From the NCBI RefSeq assembly GCF_000003605.2, contig NW_003148699.1:1-64000 (forward strand): 64,000 nucleotides of DNA, in the 5' to 3' direction. The translations under genes and the position numbers were made by a program. Of this stretch, positions 11,591-25,470 are shown in pieces; positions within the stretch are counted from its first letter, which is position 1, and each line of letters starts with the position of its first letter. The notes below the pieces were generated by a model. It made no database searches. It was not told the origin of the DNA and saw nothing but the letters and a program-made list of their open reading frames with translations. This DNA is from Saccoglossus kowalevskii (lineage: Eukaryota > Hemichordata > Enteropneusta > Harrimaniidae).

Positions 11591-13430
11591 ACTAGTATAC
11601 AGGTGTGGGTTTCCAACACTGACTGTACTAGTATACAGGTGTGGGGTTCCAACACTGACTGTACTGGTATACAGGTGTGGCGTTCCAACACTGACTGTAC
11701 TGGTATACAGGTGTTGGGTTCCAACACTGACTGTACTAGTATACAGGTGTGGGGTTCCAACACTGACTGTACTTGTATACAGGTGTGGGGTTCCAACACG
11801 GACTGTCCTAGTATACAGGTGTAAGGTTCCAACACTGACTGTACTAGTATACAGGTGTGGGGTTCCAACACTGACTGTACTAGTATACAGGTGTGAGTTT
11901 CCAACACTGACTGTACTAGTATACAGGTGTGGGGTTGCAACACTAACTGTACTAGTATACAGGTGTGGGGTTGCAATAGTGACTATACTGGTATACAGGT
12001 GTGGGGTTTAAACAATGACTGTACTAGTATACAGGTGTGGGGTTCCAACACTGACTGTACTAGTATACAGGTGTGGGGTTCCAACACTGACTGAACTAGT
12101 ATACAGGTGTTGGGTTCCAACACTGATTGTACTAGTATACAGGTGTGGGGTTGCAACACTGACGGTACTAGTATACAGGTGTGGGGTTCCAACACTGACT
12201 GTACTAGTATACAGGTGTGGGGTTTCAACACTGACTGTACTAGTATACAGGTGTGGGGTTCCAACACTGACTGTACTTGTATACAGGTGTGGGGTTCCAA
12301 CACTGACTGTACTGGTATGCAGGTATGGGGTTCCAACACTCACTGTACTGGTATACAGGTGTGGGGTTCCAACACTGACTGTACTAGTATACAGGTGTGG
12401 GGTTCCAACACTGACTGTACTAGTATACAGCTGTGGGGTTGCAACACTGACTGTACTAGTATACAGGTGTGGGGTTCCAACACTGACTGTACTAGTATAC
12501 AGGTGTGGGGTTCCAACACTGACTGTACTGGTATACAGGTGTGGCGTTCCAACACTGACTGTACTGGTATACAGGTGTTGGGTTCCAACACTGACTGTAC
12601 TAGTATACAGGTGTGGGGTTCCAACACTGACTGTACTTGTATACAGGTGTGGGGTTCCAACACGGACTGTCCTAGTATACAGGTGTAAGGTTCCAACACT
12701 GACTGTACTAGTATACAGGTGTGGGGTTCCAACACTGACTGTACTAGTATACAGGTGTGAGTTTCCAACACTGACTGTACTAGTATACAGGTGTGGGGTT
12801 GCAACACTAACTGTACTAGTATACAGGTGTGGGGTTGCAATAGTGACTATACTGGTATACAGGTGTGGGGTTTAAACAATGACTGTACTAGTATACAGGT
12901 GTGGGGTTCCAACACTGACTGTACTAGTATACAGGTGTGGGGTTCCAACACTGACTGAACTAGTATACAGGTGTTGGGTTCCAACACTGATTGTACTAGT
13001 ATACAGGTGTGGGGTTGCAACACTGACGGTACTAGTATACAGGTGTGGGGTTCCAACACTGACTGTACTAGTATACAGGTGTGGGGTTTCAACACTGACT
13101 GTACTAGTATACAGGTGTGGGGTTCCAACACTGACTGTACTTGTATACAGGTGTGGGGTTCCAACACTGACTGTACTGGTATACAGGTGTGGAGTTCCAA
13201 CACTGACTGTACTGGTATGCAGGTATGGGGTTCCAACACTCACTGTACTGGTATACAGGTGTGGGGTTCCAACACTGACTGTACTAGTATACAGGTGTGG
13301 GGTTCCAACACTGACTGTACTAGTATACAGCTGTGGGGTTGCAACACTGACTGTACTAGTATACAGGTGTGGGGTTCCAACACTGACTGTACTAGTATAC
13401 AGGTGTGGGGTTCCAACACTGACTGTACTT
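11480..13430 (+). repeat. 24-mer higher-order repeat (864 bp) with a one-unit expansion
   Basis: GTTTAAAC at 12,006 and 12,870 are 864 bp apart, and the preceding stretch 11,476-11,976 matches 12,340-12,840 at the same shift. The later copy has one extra unit (GTGTGGAGTTCC near 13,190), so from there the shift becomes 900. Shared rare units include GACGGTAC and GACTGAAC. The segment 12,340-12,990 also matches 24,509-25,160 (shift 12,169). Confidence 0.87.
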
Positions 13431-14080
13431 GTATACATGTGTGGGGTTCCAACACAGACTGTACTGGTATACAGGTGTGGGGTTCCAACACTGACTGTAC
13501 TGGTATACAGGTGTTGGGTTCCAACACTGACTGTACTAGTATACAGGTGTGGGGTTCCAACACTGACTGTACCTGTATACAGGTGTGGGGTTCCAACACT
13601 GACTGTACTAGTATACAGGTGTGGGGTTCCAACACGGACTGTACTAGTATACAGGTGTGAGGTTCCAACACTGACTGTACTAGTATACAGGTGTGGGGTT
13701 CCAACACTGACTGTACTAGTATACAGGTGTGGGGTTCGAACACGGACTGTACTAGTACACAGGTGTGAGGTTCCAACACTGACTGTACTAGTATACAGGT
13801 GTGGGGTTGCAACACTAACTGTACTAGTATACAGGTGTGGGGTTGCAATAGTGACTGTACTGGTATACAGGTGTGGGGTTCCAACACTGACTGTACTTGT
13901 ATACAGGTGTGGGGTTCCAACACTGACTGTACTAGTATACAGGTGTGGGGTTCCAACACGGACTGTACTAGTATATAGGTGTAAGGTTCCAACACTGACT
14001 GTACTAGTATACAGGTGTTGGGTTACAACACTGACTGTACAAGTATACAGGTGTGGGGTTCCAACACGGACTGTACTAGT
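13431..14080 (+). repeat. Mixed satellite segment
   Basis: Units of ordinary type with scattered rare variants: GGTTCGAAC at about 13,733, AGTATATAGG near 13,971 and GGTTACAAC near 14,022. No local period longer than 36 bp was obvious to me, and no gene is present. Confidence 0.65.
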
Positions 14081-14680
14081 ATACAGGTGTGAGTTTCCAA
14101 CACTGACTGTACTAGTATACAGGTGTGGGGTTGCAACACTAACTGTACTAGTATACAGGTGTGGGGTTGCAATAGTGACTACACTGGTATACAGGTGTGG
14201 GGTTTAAACAATGACTGTACTAGTATACAGGTGTGGGGTTCCAACACTGACTGTACTAGTATACAGGTGTGGGGTTCCAACACTGACTGTACTAGTATAC
14301 AGGTGTTGGGTTCCAACACTGACTGTACTTGTATACAGGTGTGGGGTTCCAACACTGACTGTACTGGTATACAGGTGTGGAGTTCCAACACTGACTGTAC
14401 TGGTATGCAGGTATGGGGTTCCAACACTGACTGTACTAGTATACAGGTGTGAGTTTCCAACACTGACTGTACTAGTATACAGGTGTGGGGTTGCAACACT
14501 AACTGTACTAGTATACAGGTGTGGGGTTGCAATAGTGACTCTACTGGTATACAGGTGTGGGGTTTAAACAATGACTGTACTAGTATTCAGGTGTGGGGTT
14601 CCAACACTGACTGTACTAGTATACAGGTGTGGGGTTCCAACACTGACTGAACTAGTATACAGGTGTTGGGTTGCAACACT
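14081..14680 (+). repeat. 10-mer duplication (360 bp) around GTTTAAAC
   Basis: GTTTAAAC at 14,202 and 14,562 are exactly 360 bp apart, and the preceding units (GTGTGAGTTTCC, GCAACACTAAC, GCAATAGTGAC) recur at the same shift. The match continues about 100 bp past the second GTTTAAAC. Confidence 0.8.
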
Positions 14681-17600
14681 GACTGCACTAGTATACAGAT
14701 GTGGGGTTCCAACACTGACTGTACTAGTATACAGGTGTGGGGTTCCAACACTGACTGTACTTGTATACAGGTGTGGGGTTCCAACACTGACTGTACTGGT
14801 ATACAGGTGTGGAGTTCCAACACTGACTGTACTGGTATGCAGGTATGGGGTTCCAACACTCACTGTACTGGTATACAGGTGTGGGGTTCCAACATTGACT
14901 GTACTAGTATACAGGTGTGGGGTTCCAACACTGACTGTACTAGTATACAGGTGTGGGGTTGCAACACTGACTGTACTAGTATACAGGTGTGGGTTTCCAA
15001 CACTGACTGTACTAGTATACAGGTGTGGGGTTCCAACACTGACTGTACTGGTATACAGGTGTGGCGTTCCAACACTGACTGTACTGGTATACAGGTGTTG
15101 GGTTCCAACACTGACTGTACTAGTATACAGGTGTGGGGTTCCAACACTGACTGTACTTGTATACAGGTGTGGGGTTCCAACACTGACTGTACTAGTATAC
15201 AGGTGTGGGGTTCCAACACGGACTGTACTAGTATACAGGTGTAAGGTTCCAACACCGACTGTACTAGTATACAGGTGTGGGGTTCCAACACTGACTGTAC
15301 TAGTATACAGGTGTGGGGTTCCAACACTGACTGTACTAGTATACAGGTGTGGGGTTCCAACACTGACTGTACTTGTATACAGGTGTGGGGTTCCAACACT
15401 GACTGTACTGGTATACAGGTGTGGAGTTCCAACACTGACTGTACTGGTATGCAGGTATGGGGTTCCAACACTCACTGTACTGGTAGACAGGTGTGGGGTT
15501 CCAACACTTACTGTACTAGTATACAGGTGTGGGGTTCCAACACTGACTGTACTTGTATACAGGTGTGGGGTTGCAACACTGACTGTACTAGTATACAGGT
15601 GTGGGGTTCCAACACTGACTGTACTAGTATACAGGTGTGGGGTTCCAACACTGACTGTACTTGTATACAGGTGTGGGGTTTCAACACAGACTGTACTGGT
15701 ATACAGGTGTGGGGTTGCAACACTGACTGTACTAGTATGCAGGTGTGGGTTTCCAACACTGACAGTACTAGTATACAGGTGTGGGGTTGCAACACTGACT
15801 GTACTAGTATACAGGTGTGGGGTTCCAACACTGACTGTACTAGTATACAGGTGTGGGGTTCCCAACACTGACTGTACTTGTATACAGGTGTGGGGGTTCC
15901 AACATTGACTGTACTGGTATACAGGTGTGGAGTTCCAACACTGACTGTACTGATATGCAGGTATGGGGTTCCAACACTGACTGTACTGGTATACAGGTGT
16001 GGAGTTCCAACACTGACTGTACTGGTATGCAGGTATGGGGTTCCAACACTCACTGTACTGGTATACAGGTGTGGGGTTCCAACACTGACTGTACTAGTAT
16101 ACAGGTGTGGGGTTCCAACACTAACTGTACTAGTATACAGGTGTGGGGTTGCAACACTGACTGTACTAGTATACAGGTGTGAGGTTCCAACACTGACTGT
16201 ACTAGTATACAGGTGTGGGGTTCCAACACTGACTGTACTGGTATACAGGTGTGGCGTTCCAACACTGACTGTACTGGTATACAGGTGTTGGGTTCCAACA
16301 CTGACTGTACTAGTATACAGGTGTGGGTATCCAACACTGACTGTACTTGTATACAGGTGTGGGGTTCCAACACTGACTGTACTAGTATACAGGTGTGTGG
16401 TTCCAACACGGACTGTACTAGTATACAGGTGTAAGGTTCCAACACTGACTGTACTAGTATACAGGTGTGGGGTTCCAACACTGACTGTACAAGTATACAG
16501 GTGTGGGGCTCAAACACTGACTGTACCAGTACACAGGTGTGGGGTTCCAACACTGACTGTATTAGTATACAGGTGTGGGGTTCCAACACTGACTGAACTA
16601 GTATACAGGTGTGGGGTTCCAACACTGACTGTACTTGTATACAGGTGTGGGGTTCCAACATTGACTGTACTGGTATACAGGTGTGGAGTTCCAACACTGA
16701 CTGTACTGGTATACAGGTGTGGAGTTCCAACACTGACTGTAATGGTATGCAGGTATGGGGTTCCAACACTGACTGTAATGGTATGCAGGTATGGGGTTCC
16801 AGCACTGACTGTACTGGAATACAGGTGTGGGGTTCCAACACTGACTGTACTAGTATACAGGTGTGGGGTTCCAACACTGACTGTACTAGTATACAGGTGT
16901 GAGGTTCCAACACTGACTGTACTAGTATACAGGTGTGGGGTTCCAACACTGACTGTACTGGTATACAGGTGTGGCGTTCCAACACTGACTGTACTGGTAT
17001 ACAGGTGCTGGGTTCCAACAATTACTGTACTAGTATACAGGTGTGGGGTTCCAACACTGACTGTACTTGTATACAGGTGTGGGGTTCCAACACTGACTGT
17101 ACTAGTATACAGGTGTGGGGTTCCAACACGGACTGCACTTGTATTCAGGTGTAAGGTTCCATCACTGACTGTACTAGTATACAGGTGTGGGGTTCCAACA
17201 CTGACTGTATTAGTATACAGGTGTGGGGCTCCAACACTGACTGTACTAGTATACAGGTGTGGGGTTCCAACACTGACTGTACTTGTATACAGGTGTGGGG
17301 TTCCAACATTGACTGTACTGGTATACAGGTGTGGAGTTCCAACACTGACTGTACTGATATGCAGGTATGGGGTTCCAACACTCACTGTAATGGTATACAG
17401 GTGTGGGGTTCCAACACTGACTGTACAAGTATACAGGTGTGGGGTTCCAACACGGACTGCACTTGTATTCACGTGTAAGGTTCCATCACTGACTGTACTA
17501 GTATACACGTGTGGGGTTCCAACACTGACTGTATTAGTATACAGTGTGGGGTTCCCAACACTGACTGTAATGGTATACAGGTGTGGAGTTCCAACACTGA

Positions 17601-18800
17601 CTGTACTGGTATGCAGGTATGGGGTTCCAACACTCACTGTACTGGTATACAGGTGTGGGGTTCCAACACTGACTGTACTAGTATACAGGTGTGGGGTTCC
17701 AACACTGACTGTACTAGTATACAGGTGTGGGGTTCCAACACTGACTGTACTTGTATACAGGTGTGGGGTTCCAACACTGGCTGTACTAGTATACAGGTGT
17801 GGGGTTCCAACACGGACTGTACTAGTATACAGGTGTAAGTTTCCAACACTGGCTGTACTAGTATACAGGTGTGGGGTTCCAACACTGACTGTACAAGTAT
17901 ACAGGTGTGGGGTTCCAACACGGACTGTACTAGTATACAGGTGTGAGTTTCCAACACTGACTGTACTAGTATACAGGTGTGGGGTTGCAACACTAACTGT
18001 ACTAGTATACAGGTGTGGGGTTGCAATAGTGACTATACTGGTATACAGGTGTGGGGTTTAAACAATGACTGTACTAGAATACAGGTGTGGGGTTCCAACA
18101 CTGACTGTACTGGTATACAGGTGTGGGGTTCCAACACTGACTGAACTAGTATACAGGTGTTGGGTTCCAACACTGACTGCACTTGTATACAGATGTGGGG
18201 TTCCAACACTGACTGTACTAGTATACAGGTGTGGGGTTGCAACACTGACTGTACTAGTATACAGGTGTAAGGTTCCAACACTGACTGTACTAGTATACAG
18301 GTGTGGGGTTCCAACACTGACTGTACTAGTATACAGGTGTGGGGTTCCAACACTGACTGTACTTGTATACAGGTGTGGGGTTCCAACACTGACTGTACTG
18401 GTATACAGGTGTGGAGTTCCAACACTGACTGTACTGGTATGCAGGTATGGGGCTCCAACACTCACTGTACTGGTATACAGGTGTGGGGTTCCAACACTGA
18501 CTGTACTAGTATACAGGTGTGGGGTTCCAACACTGACTGTACTAGTATACAGGTGTGGGGATCCAACACTGACTGTACTAGTATACAGGTGTGGGGTTCC
18601 AACACTGACTGTACTAGTATACAGGTGAGGGGTTCCAACACTGACTGTACTAATATACAGGTGTGGGGTTCCAACACTGACTGTATTAGTGTACAGGTGT
18701 GGGGTTCCAACACTGACTGTACTAGTGTACAGGTGTGGGGTTCCAACACTGACTGTACAAGTATACAGGTGTGGGGTTCCAACACTGACTGTACTAGTAT
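14681..18800 (+). repeat. Mixed satellite with several shared modules
   Basis: Cassettes ending in ACTCAC lie near 14,859, 15,471, 16,049, 17,381, 17,634 and 18,461; the first spacing (612 bp, 17 units) is also seen at 23,500-24,112, 40,332-40,944 and 54,369-54,981. The GACAGTAC module near 15,761 has relatives near 31,845 and 41,234. Single-base gains occur at 15,858 (GGTTCCCAAC), 15,895 (GTGGGGGTT) and near 17,550, and a GTTTAAAC unit starts at 18,056. No gene is seen. Confidence 0.7.
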
Positions 18801-19554
18801 ACAGGTGTGAGTTCCAACACTGACTGTACTTGTATACAGGTGTGGGGTTCCAACACTGACTGTACTAGTATACAGGTGTGGGGTTGCAACACTGACTGTA
18901 CTAGTATACAGGTGTGGGGTTCCAACACTGACTGTACTAGTATACAGGTGTGGGGTTCCAACACTGACTGTACTAGTATACAGGTGTGGGGTTCCAACAC
19001 TGACTGTACTTGTATACAGGTGTGGGGTTCCAACACTGACTGTACTGGTATACAGGTGTGGAGTTCCAACACTGACTGTACTGGTATACAGGTATGGGGT
19101 TCCAACACTGACTGTACTGGTATACAGGTGTGGGGTTCCAACACTGACTGTACTAGTATACAGGTGTGGGGTTCCAACACTGACTGTACTGGTATACAGG
19201 TGTGGGGTTGCAACACTGACTGTACTTGTATACAGGTGTGGGGTTCCAACACTGACTGTACTAGTATACAGGTGTGGGGTTCCAACACTGACTGTACTTG
19301 TATACAGGGTTGGGGTTCCAACACAGACTGTACTGGTATACAGGTGTGGGGTTGCAACACTGACTGTACTAGTATACAGGTGTGGGGTTCCAACACTGAC
19401 TGTACTAGTATACAGGTGTGGGGTTGCAACACTGACTGTACTAGTATACAGGTGTGGGGTTCCAACACTGACTGTACTAGTATACAGGTGTGTGGTTCCA
19501 ACACTGACTGTACTGGTATACAGGTGTGGGGTTGCAACACTGACTGTACTAGTA
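18801..19554 (+). repeat. Satellite leading into the long-range copied block
   Basis: It starts with the 35-bp junction unit (18,805). It then holds ordinary units, including CAGGGTTGGGG near 19,305, which has a twin near 20,852 and resembles the CAGGGTTGGTG unit near 805. No gene is seen. Confidence 0.7.
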
Positions 19555-20757
19555 TACAGGTGTGGGGTTCCAACACTGACTGTACTAGTATGCAGGTGTG
19601 GGGTTCCAACACTGACTGTACTTGTATACAGGTGTGGGGTTCCAACACAGACTGTACTGGTATACAGGTGTGGGGATGCAACACTGACTGTACTAGTATA
19701 CAGGTGTGGGGTTCCAACACTGACTGTACTAGTATACAGGTGTGGGGTTGCAACACTGACTGTACTAGTATACAGGTGTGGGGTTCCAACACTGACTGTA
19801 CTAGTATACAGGTGTGGGGTTCCAACACTGACTGTACTAGTATACAGGTGTGGGGTTCCAACACTGACTGTACTTGTATACAGGTGTGGGGTTCCAACAC
19901 TGACTGTACTGGTATACAGGTGTGGAGTTCCAACACTGACTGTAATGGTATGCAGGTATAGGGTTCCAACACTCACTGTACTGGTATACAGGTGTGGGGT
20001 TCCAACACTGACTGTACTAGTATACAGGTGTGGGGTTCCAACACTAACTGTACTAGTATACAGGTGTGGGGTTGCAACACTGACTGTACTAGTATACAGG
20101 TGTGAGGTTCCAACACTGACTGTACTAGTATACAGGTGTGGGGTTCCAACACTGACTGTACTGGTATACAGGTGTGGGGTTCCAACACTGACTGTACTTG
20201 TATACAGGTGTGGGGTTCCAACACTGACTGTACGAGTATACAGGTGTGTGGTTCCAACACGGACTGTACTAGTATACAGGTGTAAGGTTCCAACACTGAC
20301 TGTACTAGTATACAGGTGTGGGGTTGCAACACTGACTGTACTAGTATACAGGTGTGGGGTTCCAACACTGACTGTACTAGTATACATGTGTGGGGTTGCA
20401 ACACTAACTGTACTAGTATACAGGTGTGGGGTTCCAACACTGACTTTACTAGTATACAGGTGTGTGGTTCCAACACTGACTGTACTAGTATACAGGTGTG
20501 GGGTTCCAACACTGACTGTACTAGTATACAGGTGTGGGGTTCCAACACTGACTGTACTTGTATACAGGTGTGGGGTTCCAACACTGACTGTACTGGTATA
20601 CAGGTGTGGAGTTCCAACACTGACTGTACTGGTATGCAGGTATGGGGTTCCAACACTCACTGTACTGGTATACAGGTGTGGGGTTCCAACACTGACTGTA
20701 CTAGTATACAGGTGTGTGGTTCCAACACTGACTGTACTGGTATACAGGTGTGGGGTT
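19555..20757 (+). repeat. 1.2-kb block copied at 56,255-57,457
   Basis: At a constant shift of 36,700 bp the two segments carry the same rare units in the same order: GGGGATGCAAC (19,672), TAATGGTATGC, ACTAACTG (20,044), TACGAGTATA (20,231), GTGTAAGG and GACTTTACTAG (20,438). I noted only a few differences near the left end, such as CTAG versus CTTG at 56,540. The shift is not a multiple of 36, as expected when odd-length units lie between the copies. Confidence 0.88.
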
Positions 20758-21119
20758 GCAACACTGACTGTACTAGTATACAGGTGTGGGGTTCCAACAC
20801 TGACTGTACTAGTATACAGGTGTGGGGTTCCAACACTGACTGTACTTGTATACAGGGTTGGGGTTCCAACACAGACTGTACTGGTATACAGGTGTGGGGT
20901 TGCAACACTGACTGTACTAGTATACAGGTGTGGGGTTCCAACACTGACTGTACTAGTATACAGGTGTGGGGTTGCAACACTGACTGTACTAGTATACAGG
21001 TGTGGGGTTCCAACACTGACTGTACTAGTATACAGGTGTTGAGTTGCAACACTGACTGTACTAGTATACAGGTGTGGAGTTCCAACACTGACTGTACAAG
21101 TATACAGGTGTGGGGTTGC
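20758..21119 (+). repeat. Mixed satellite segment
   Basis: Ordinary units with CAGGGTTGGGG (20,852) and GTGTTGAGTTGC (about 21,037). No gene or longer period is seen. Confidence 0.65.
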
Positions 21120-21870
21120 AACACTAACTGTACTAGTATACAGGTGTGGGGTTGCAATAGTGACTGTACTGGTATACAGGTGTGGGGTTCAAACACTGAC
21201 TGTACTAGTATACAGGTGTGGGGTTCCAACACTGACTGTACTAGTATACAGGTGTTGGGTTGCAACACTGACTGTACTAGTATACAGGTGTGAGGTTCCA
21301 ACACTGACTGTACTAGTATACAGGTGTGGGGTTCCAACACTGACTGTACTTGTATACAAGTGTGGGGTTCCAACACTGACTGCACTGGTATACAGGTGTG
21401 GGGTTCCAACACTGACTGTACTGGTATGCAGGTATGGGGTTCCAACACTCACTGTACTGGTATACAGGTGTGGGGTACCAACACTGACTGTACTAGTATA
21501 CAGGTGTGGGGTTGCAACACTAACTGTACTAGTATACAGGTGTGGGGTTGCAATAGTGACTGTACTGGTATACAGGTGTGGGGTTCAAACACTGACTGTA
21601 CTAGTATACAGGTGTGGGGTTCCAACACTGACTGTACTAGTATACAGGTGTTGGGTTGCAACACTGACTGTACTAGTATACAGGTGTGAGGTTCCAACAC
21701 TGACTGTACTAGTATACTGGTGTGGGGTTCCAACACTGACTGTACTTGTATACAGGTGTGGGGTTCCAACACTGACTGCACTGGTATACAGGTGTGGGGT
21801 TCCAACACTGACTGTACTGGTATGCAGGTATGGGGTTCCAACACTCACTGTACTGGTATACAGGTGTGGG
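21120..21870 (+). repeat. 11-mer duplication (396 bp)
   Basis: CAATAGTGAC at 21,155 recurs at 21,551, the following GGTTCAAACAC unit recurs at the same shift, and the ACTCAC cassettes near 21,448 and 21,844 are also 396 bp apart. Small differences (ACAAGTG versus ACAGGTG, CAGGTG versus CTGGTG) separate the copies. Confidence 0.85.
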
Positions 21871-24800
21871 GTACCAACACTGACTGTACTAGTATACAGG
21901 TATGGGGTTCCAACACTGACTGTACTGGTATACAGGTGTGGGGTTCCAACACTGACTGAACTAGTATACAGGTGTGGGGTTCCAACACTGACTGTACTAG
22001 TATACAGGTGTGAGGTTCCAACACTGACTGTACTAGTATACAGGTGTGGGGTTCCAACACTGACTGTACTGGTATACAGGTGTGGCGTTCCAACACTGAC
22101 TGTACTGGTATACAGGTGTTGGGTTCCAACACTTACTGTACTAGTATACAGGTGTGGGATTCCAACACTGACTGTACTTGTATACAGGTGTGGGGTTCCA
22201 ACACTGACTGTACTAGTATACAGGTGTGGGGTTCCAACACGGACTGTACTAGTATACAGGTGTAAGGTTCCAACACTGACTGTACTAGTATACAGGTGTG
22301 GGGTTCCAACACTGACTGTACAAGTATACAGGTGTGGGGCTCCAACACTGACTGTACCAGTATACAGGTGTGGGGTTCCAACACTGACTGTATTAGTATA
22401 CAGGTGTGGGGTTCCAACACTGACTGTACTAGTATACAGGTGTGGGGTTCCAACACTGACTGTACTTGTATACAGGTGTGGGGTTCCAACATTGACTGTA
22501 CTGGTATACAGGTGTGGAGTTCCAACACTGACTGTACTGATATGCAGGTATGGGGTTCCAACACTGACTGTACTGGTATACAGGTGTGGAGTTCCAACAC
22601 TGACTGTACTGGTATGCAGGTATGGGGTTCCAACACTCACTGTACTGGTATACAAGTGTGGGGTTCCAACACTGACTGTACTAGTATACAGGTGTGTGGT
22701 TCCAACACTGACTGTACTAGTATACAGGTGTGGGGTTGCAACACTGACTGTACTAGTATACAGGTGTGGGGTTCCAACACTGACTATACTAGTATACAGG
22801 TGTGGGGTTCCAACACTGACTGTACTTGTATACAGGTGTGTGGTTCCAACACAGACTGTACTGGTATACAGGTGTGGGGTTGCAACACTGACTGTACTAG
22901 TTTACAGGTGTCGGGTTCCAATACTGACTGTACTAGTATACAGGTGTGGGGTTGCAACACTGACTGTACTAGTATACAGGTGTGGGGTTCCAACACTGAC
23001 TGTACTAGTATACAGGTGTGGGGTTCCAACACTGACTGTACTAGTATACAGGTGTGGGGTTCCAACACTGACTGTACTTGTATACAGGTGTGGGGTTCCA
23101 ACACTGACTGTACTGGTATACAGGTGTGGAGTTCCAACACTGACTGTAATGGTATGCAGGTATGGGGTTCCAACACTCACTGTACTGGTATACAGGTGTG
23201 GGGTTCCAACACTGACTGTACTAGTATACAGGTGTGGGGTTGCATCACTGACTGTACTAGTATACAGGTGTGGGGTTGCAACACTGACTGTACCAGTATA
23301 CAGGTGTGGGGTTCCAACACTGACTGTATTAGTATACAGGTGTGGGGTTCCAACACTGACTGTACTAGTATACAGGTGTGGGGTTCCAACACTGACTGTA
23401 CTTGTATACAGGTGTGGGGTTCCAACATTGACTGTACTGGTATACAGGTGTGGAGTTCCAACACTGACTGTACTGGTATGCAGGTATGGGGTTCCAACAC
23501 TCACTGTACTGGTATACAGGTGTGGGGTTCCAACACTGACTGTACTAGTATACAGGTGTGGGGTTCCAACACTGACTGTACTAGTATACAGGTGTGGGGT
23601 TGCAACACTGACTGTACTAGTATACAGGTGTGGGGTTGCAACACTGACTGTACTAGTATACAGGTGTGGGGTTCCAACACTGACTGTACTGGTATACAGG
23701 TGTGGCGTTCCAACACTGACTGTACTGGTATACAGGTGTTGGGTTCCAACACTGATTGTACTAGTATACAGGTGTGGGGTTCCAACACTGACTGTACTTG
23801 TATACAGGTGTGGGGTTCCAACACTGACTGTACTAGTATACAGGTGTGGGGTTCCAACACGGACTGTACTAGTATACAGGTGTAAGGTTCCAACACCGAC
23901 TGTACTAGTATACAGGTGTGGGGTTCCAACACTGACTGTACTAGTATACAGGTGTGGGGTTCCAACACTGACTGTACTAGTATACAGGTGTGGGGTTCCA
24001 ACACTGACTGTACTTGTATACAGGTGTGGGGTTCCAACACTGACTGTACTGGTATACAGGTGTGGAGTTCCAACACTGACTGTACTGGTATGCAGGTATG
24101 GGGTTCCAACACTCACTGTACTGGAAGGCAGGTGTGGGGTTCCAACACTGACTGTAATTGTATGCAGGTATGGGGTTCCAACACTGACTGTACTGGAATA
24201 CAGGTGTGGGGTTCCAACACTGACTGAACTAGTATACAGGTGTGGGGTTCCAACACTGACTGTACTAGTATACAGGTGTGAGGTTCCAACACTGACTGTA
24301 CTAGTATACAGGTGTGGGGTTCCAACACTGACTGTACTGGTATACAGGTGTGGGGTTCCAACACTGACTGTACTGGTATACAGGTGTGGGGTTTCAACAC
24401 TGACTGTACTAGTATACAGGTGTGGGGTTCCAACACTGACTGTACTTGTATACAGGTGTGGGGTTCCAACACTGACTGTACTGGTATGCAGGTATGGGGT
24501 TCCAACACTCACTGTACTGGTATACAGGTGTGGGGTTCCAACACTGACTGTACTAGTATACAGGTGTGGGGTTCCAACACTGACTGTACTAGTATACAGC
24601 TGTGGGGTTGCAACACTGACTGTACTAGTATACAGGTGTGGGGTTCCAACACTGACTGTACTAGTATACAGGTGTGGGGTTCCAACACTGACTGTACTGG
24701 TATACAGGTGTGGCGTTCCAACACTGACTGTACTGGTATACAGGTGTTGGGTTCCAACACTGACTGTACTAGTATACAGGTGTGGGGTTCCAACACTGAC

Positions 24801-25090
24801 TGTACTTGTATACAGGTGTGGGGTTCCAACACGGACTGTCCTAGTATACAGGTGTAAGGTTCCAACACTGACTGTACTAGTATACAGGTGTGGGGTTCCA
24901 ACACTGACTGTACTAGTATACAGGTGTGCGTTTCCAACACTGACTGTACTAGTATACAGGTGTGGGGTTGCAACACTAACTGTACTAGTATACAGGTGTG
25001 GGGTTGCAATAGTGACTATACTGGTATACAGGTGTGGGGTTTAAACAATGACTGTACTAGTATACAGGTGTGGGGTTCCAACACTGACTG
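21871..25090 (+). repeat. Mixed satellite with paired cassettes, related to 40.3-43.3 kb
   Basis: ACTCAC cassettes near 23,176, 23,500 and 24,112 are spaced 324 and 612 bp; the 324-bp pair recurs near 42,816/43,140, together with the rare GGTTGCATCAC unit (23,237 and 42,882). The stretch 24,509-25,160 repeats 12,340-12,990. A GTTTAAAC unit starts at 25,039. No gene is seen. Confidence 0.75.
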
Positions 25091-25470
25091 TACTAATATA
25101 CAGGTGTGGGGTTCCAACACTGACTGAACTAGTATACAGGTGTTGGGTTCCAACACTGATTGTACTAGTATACAGGTGTGGGGTTGCAACACTGACGGTA
25201 CTAGTATACAGGTGTGGGGTTCCAACACTGACTGTACTAGTATACAGGTGTGGGGTTTCAACACTGACTGTACTAGTATACAGGTGTGGGGTTCCAACAC
25301 TGACTGAACTAGTATACAGGTGTTGGGTTCCAACACTGATTGTACTAGTATACAGGTGTGGGGTTGCAACACTGACGGTACTAGTATACAGGTGTGGGGT
25401 TCCAACACTGACTGTACTAGTATACAGGTGTGGGGTTTCAACACTGACTGTACTAGTATACAGGTGTGGG
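25091..25470 (+). repeat. 5-mer duplication (180 bp), apparently recent
   Basis: Positions 25,141-25,310 repeat at 25,321-25,490 with no difference that I could see until CTGAACTAG is replaced by CTGTACTTG at the end. The five units are individually distinctive (GTGTTGGG, GATTGTAC, GACGGTAC, GGTTTCAAC), so this is duplication of a set of five. The related block at 12.0-12.2 kb has only one set, so the duplication was later than that split. Confidence 0.9.

Noticed and set aside
13733-13741. GGTTCGAAC resembling a tRNA or Pol III B box
   Set aside because: It is a single-base variant of the normal GGTTCCAAC; no A box, tRNA fold or T-run terminator is nearby.
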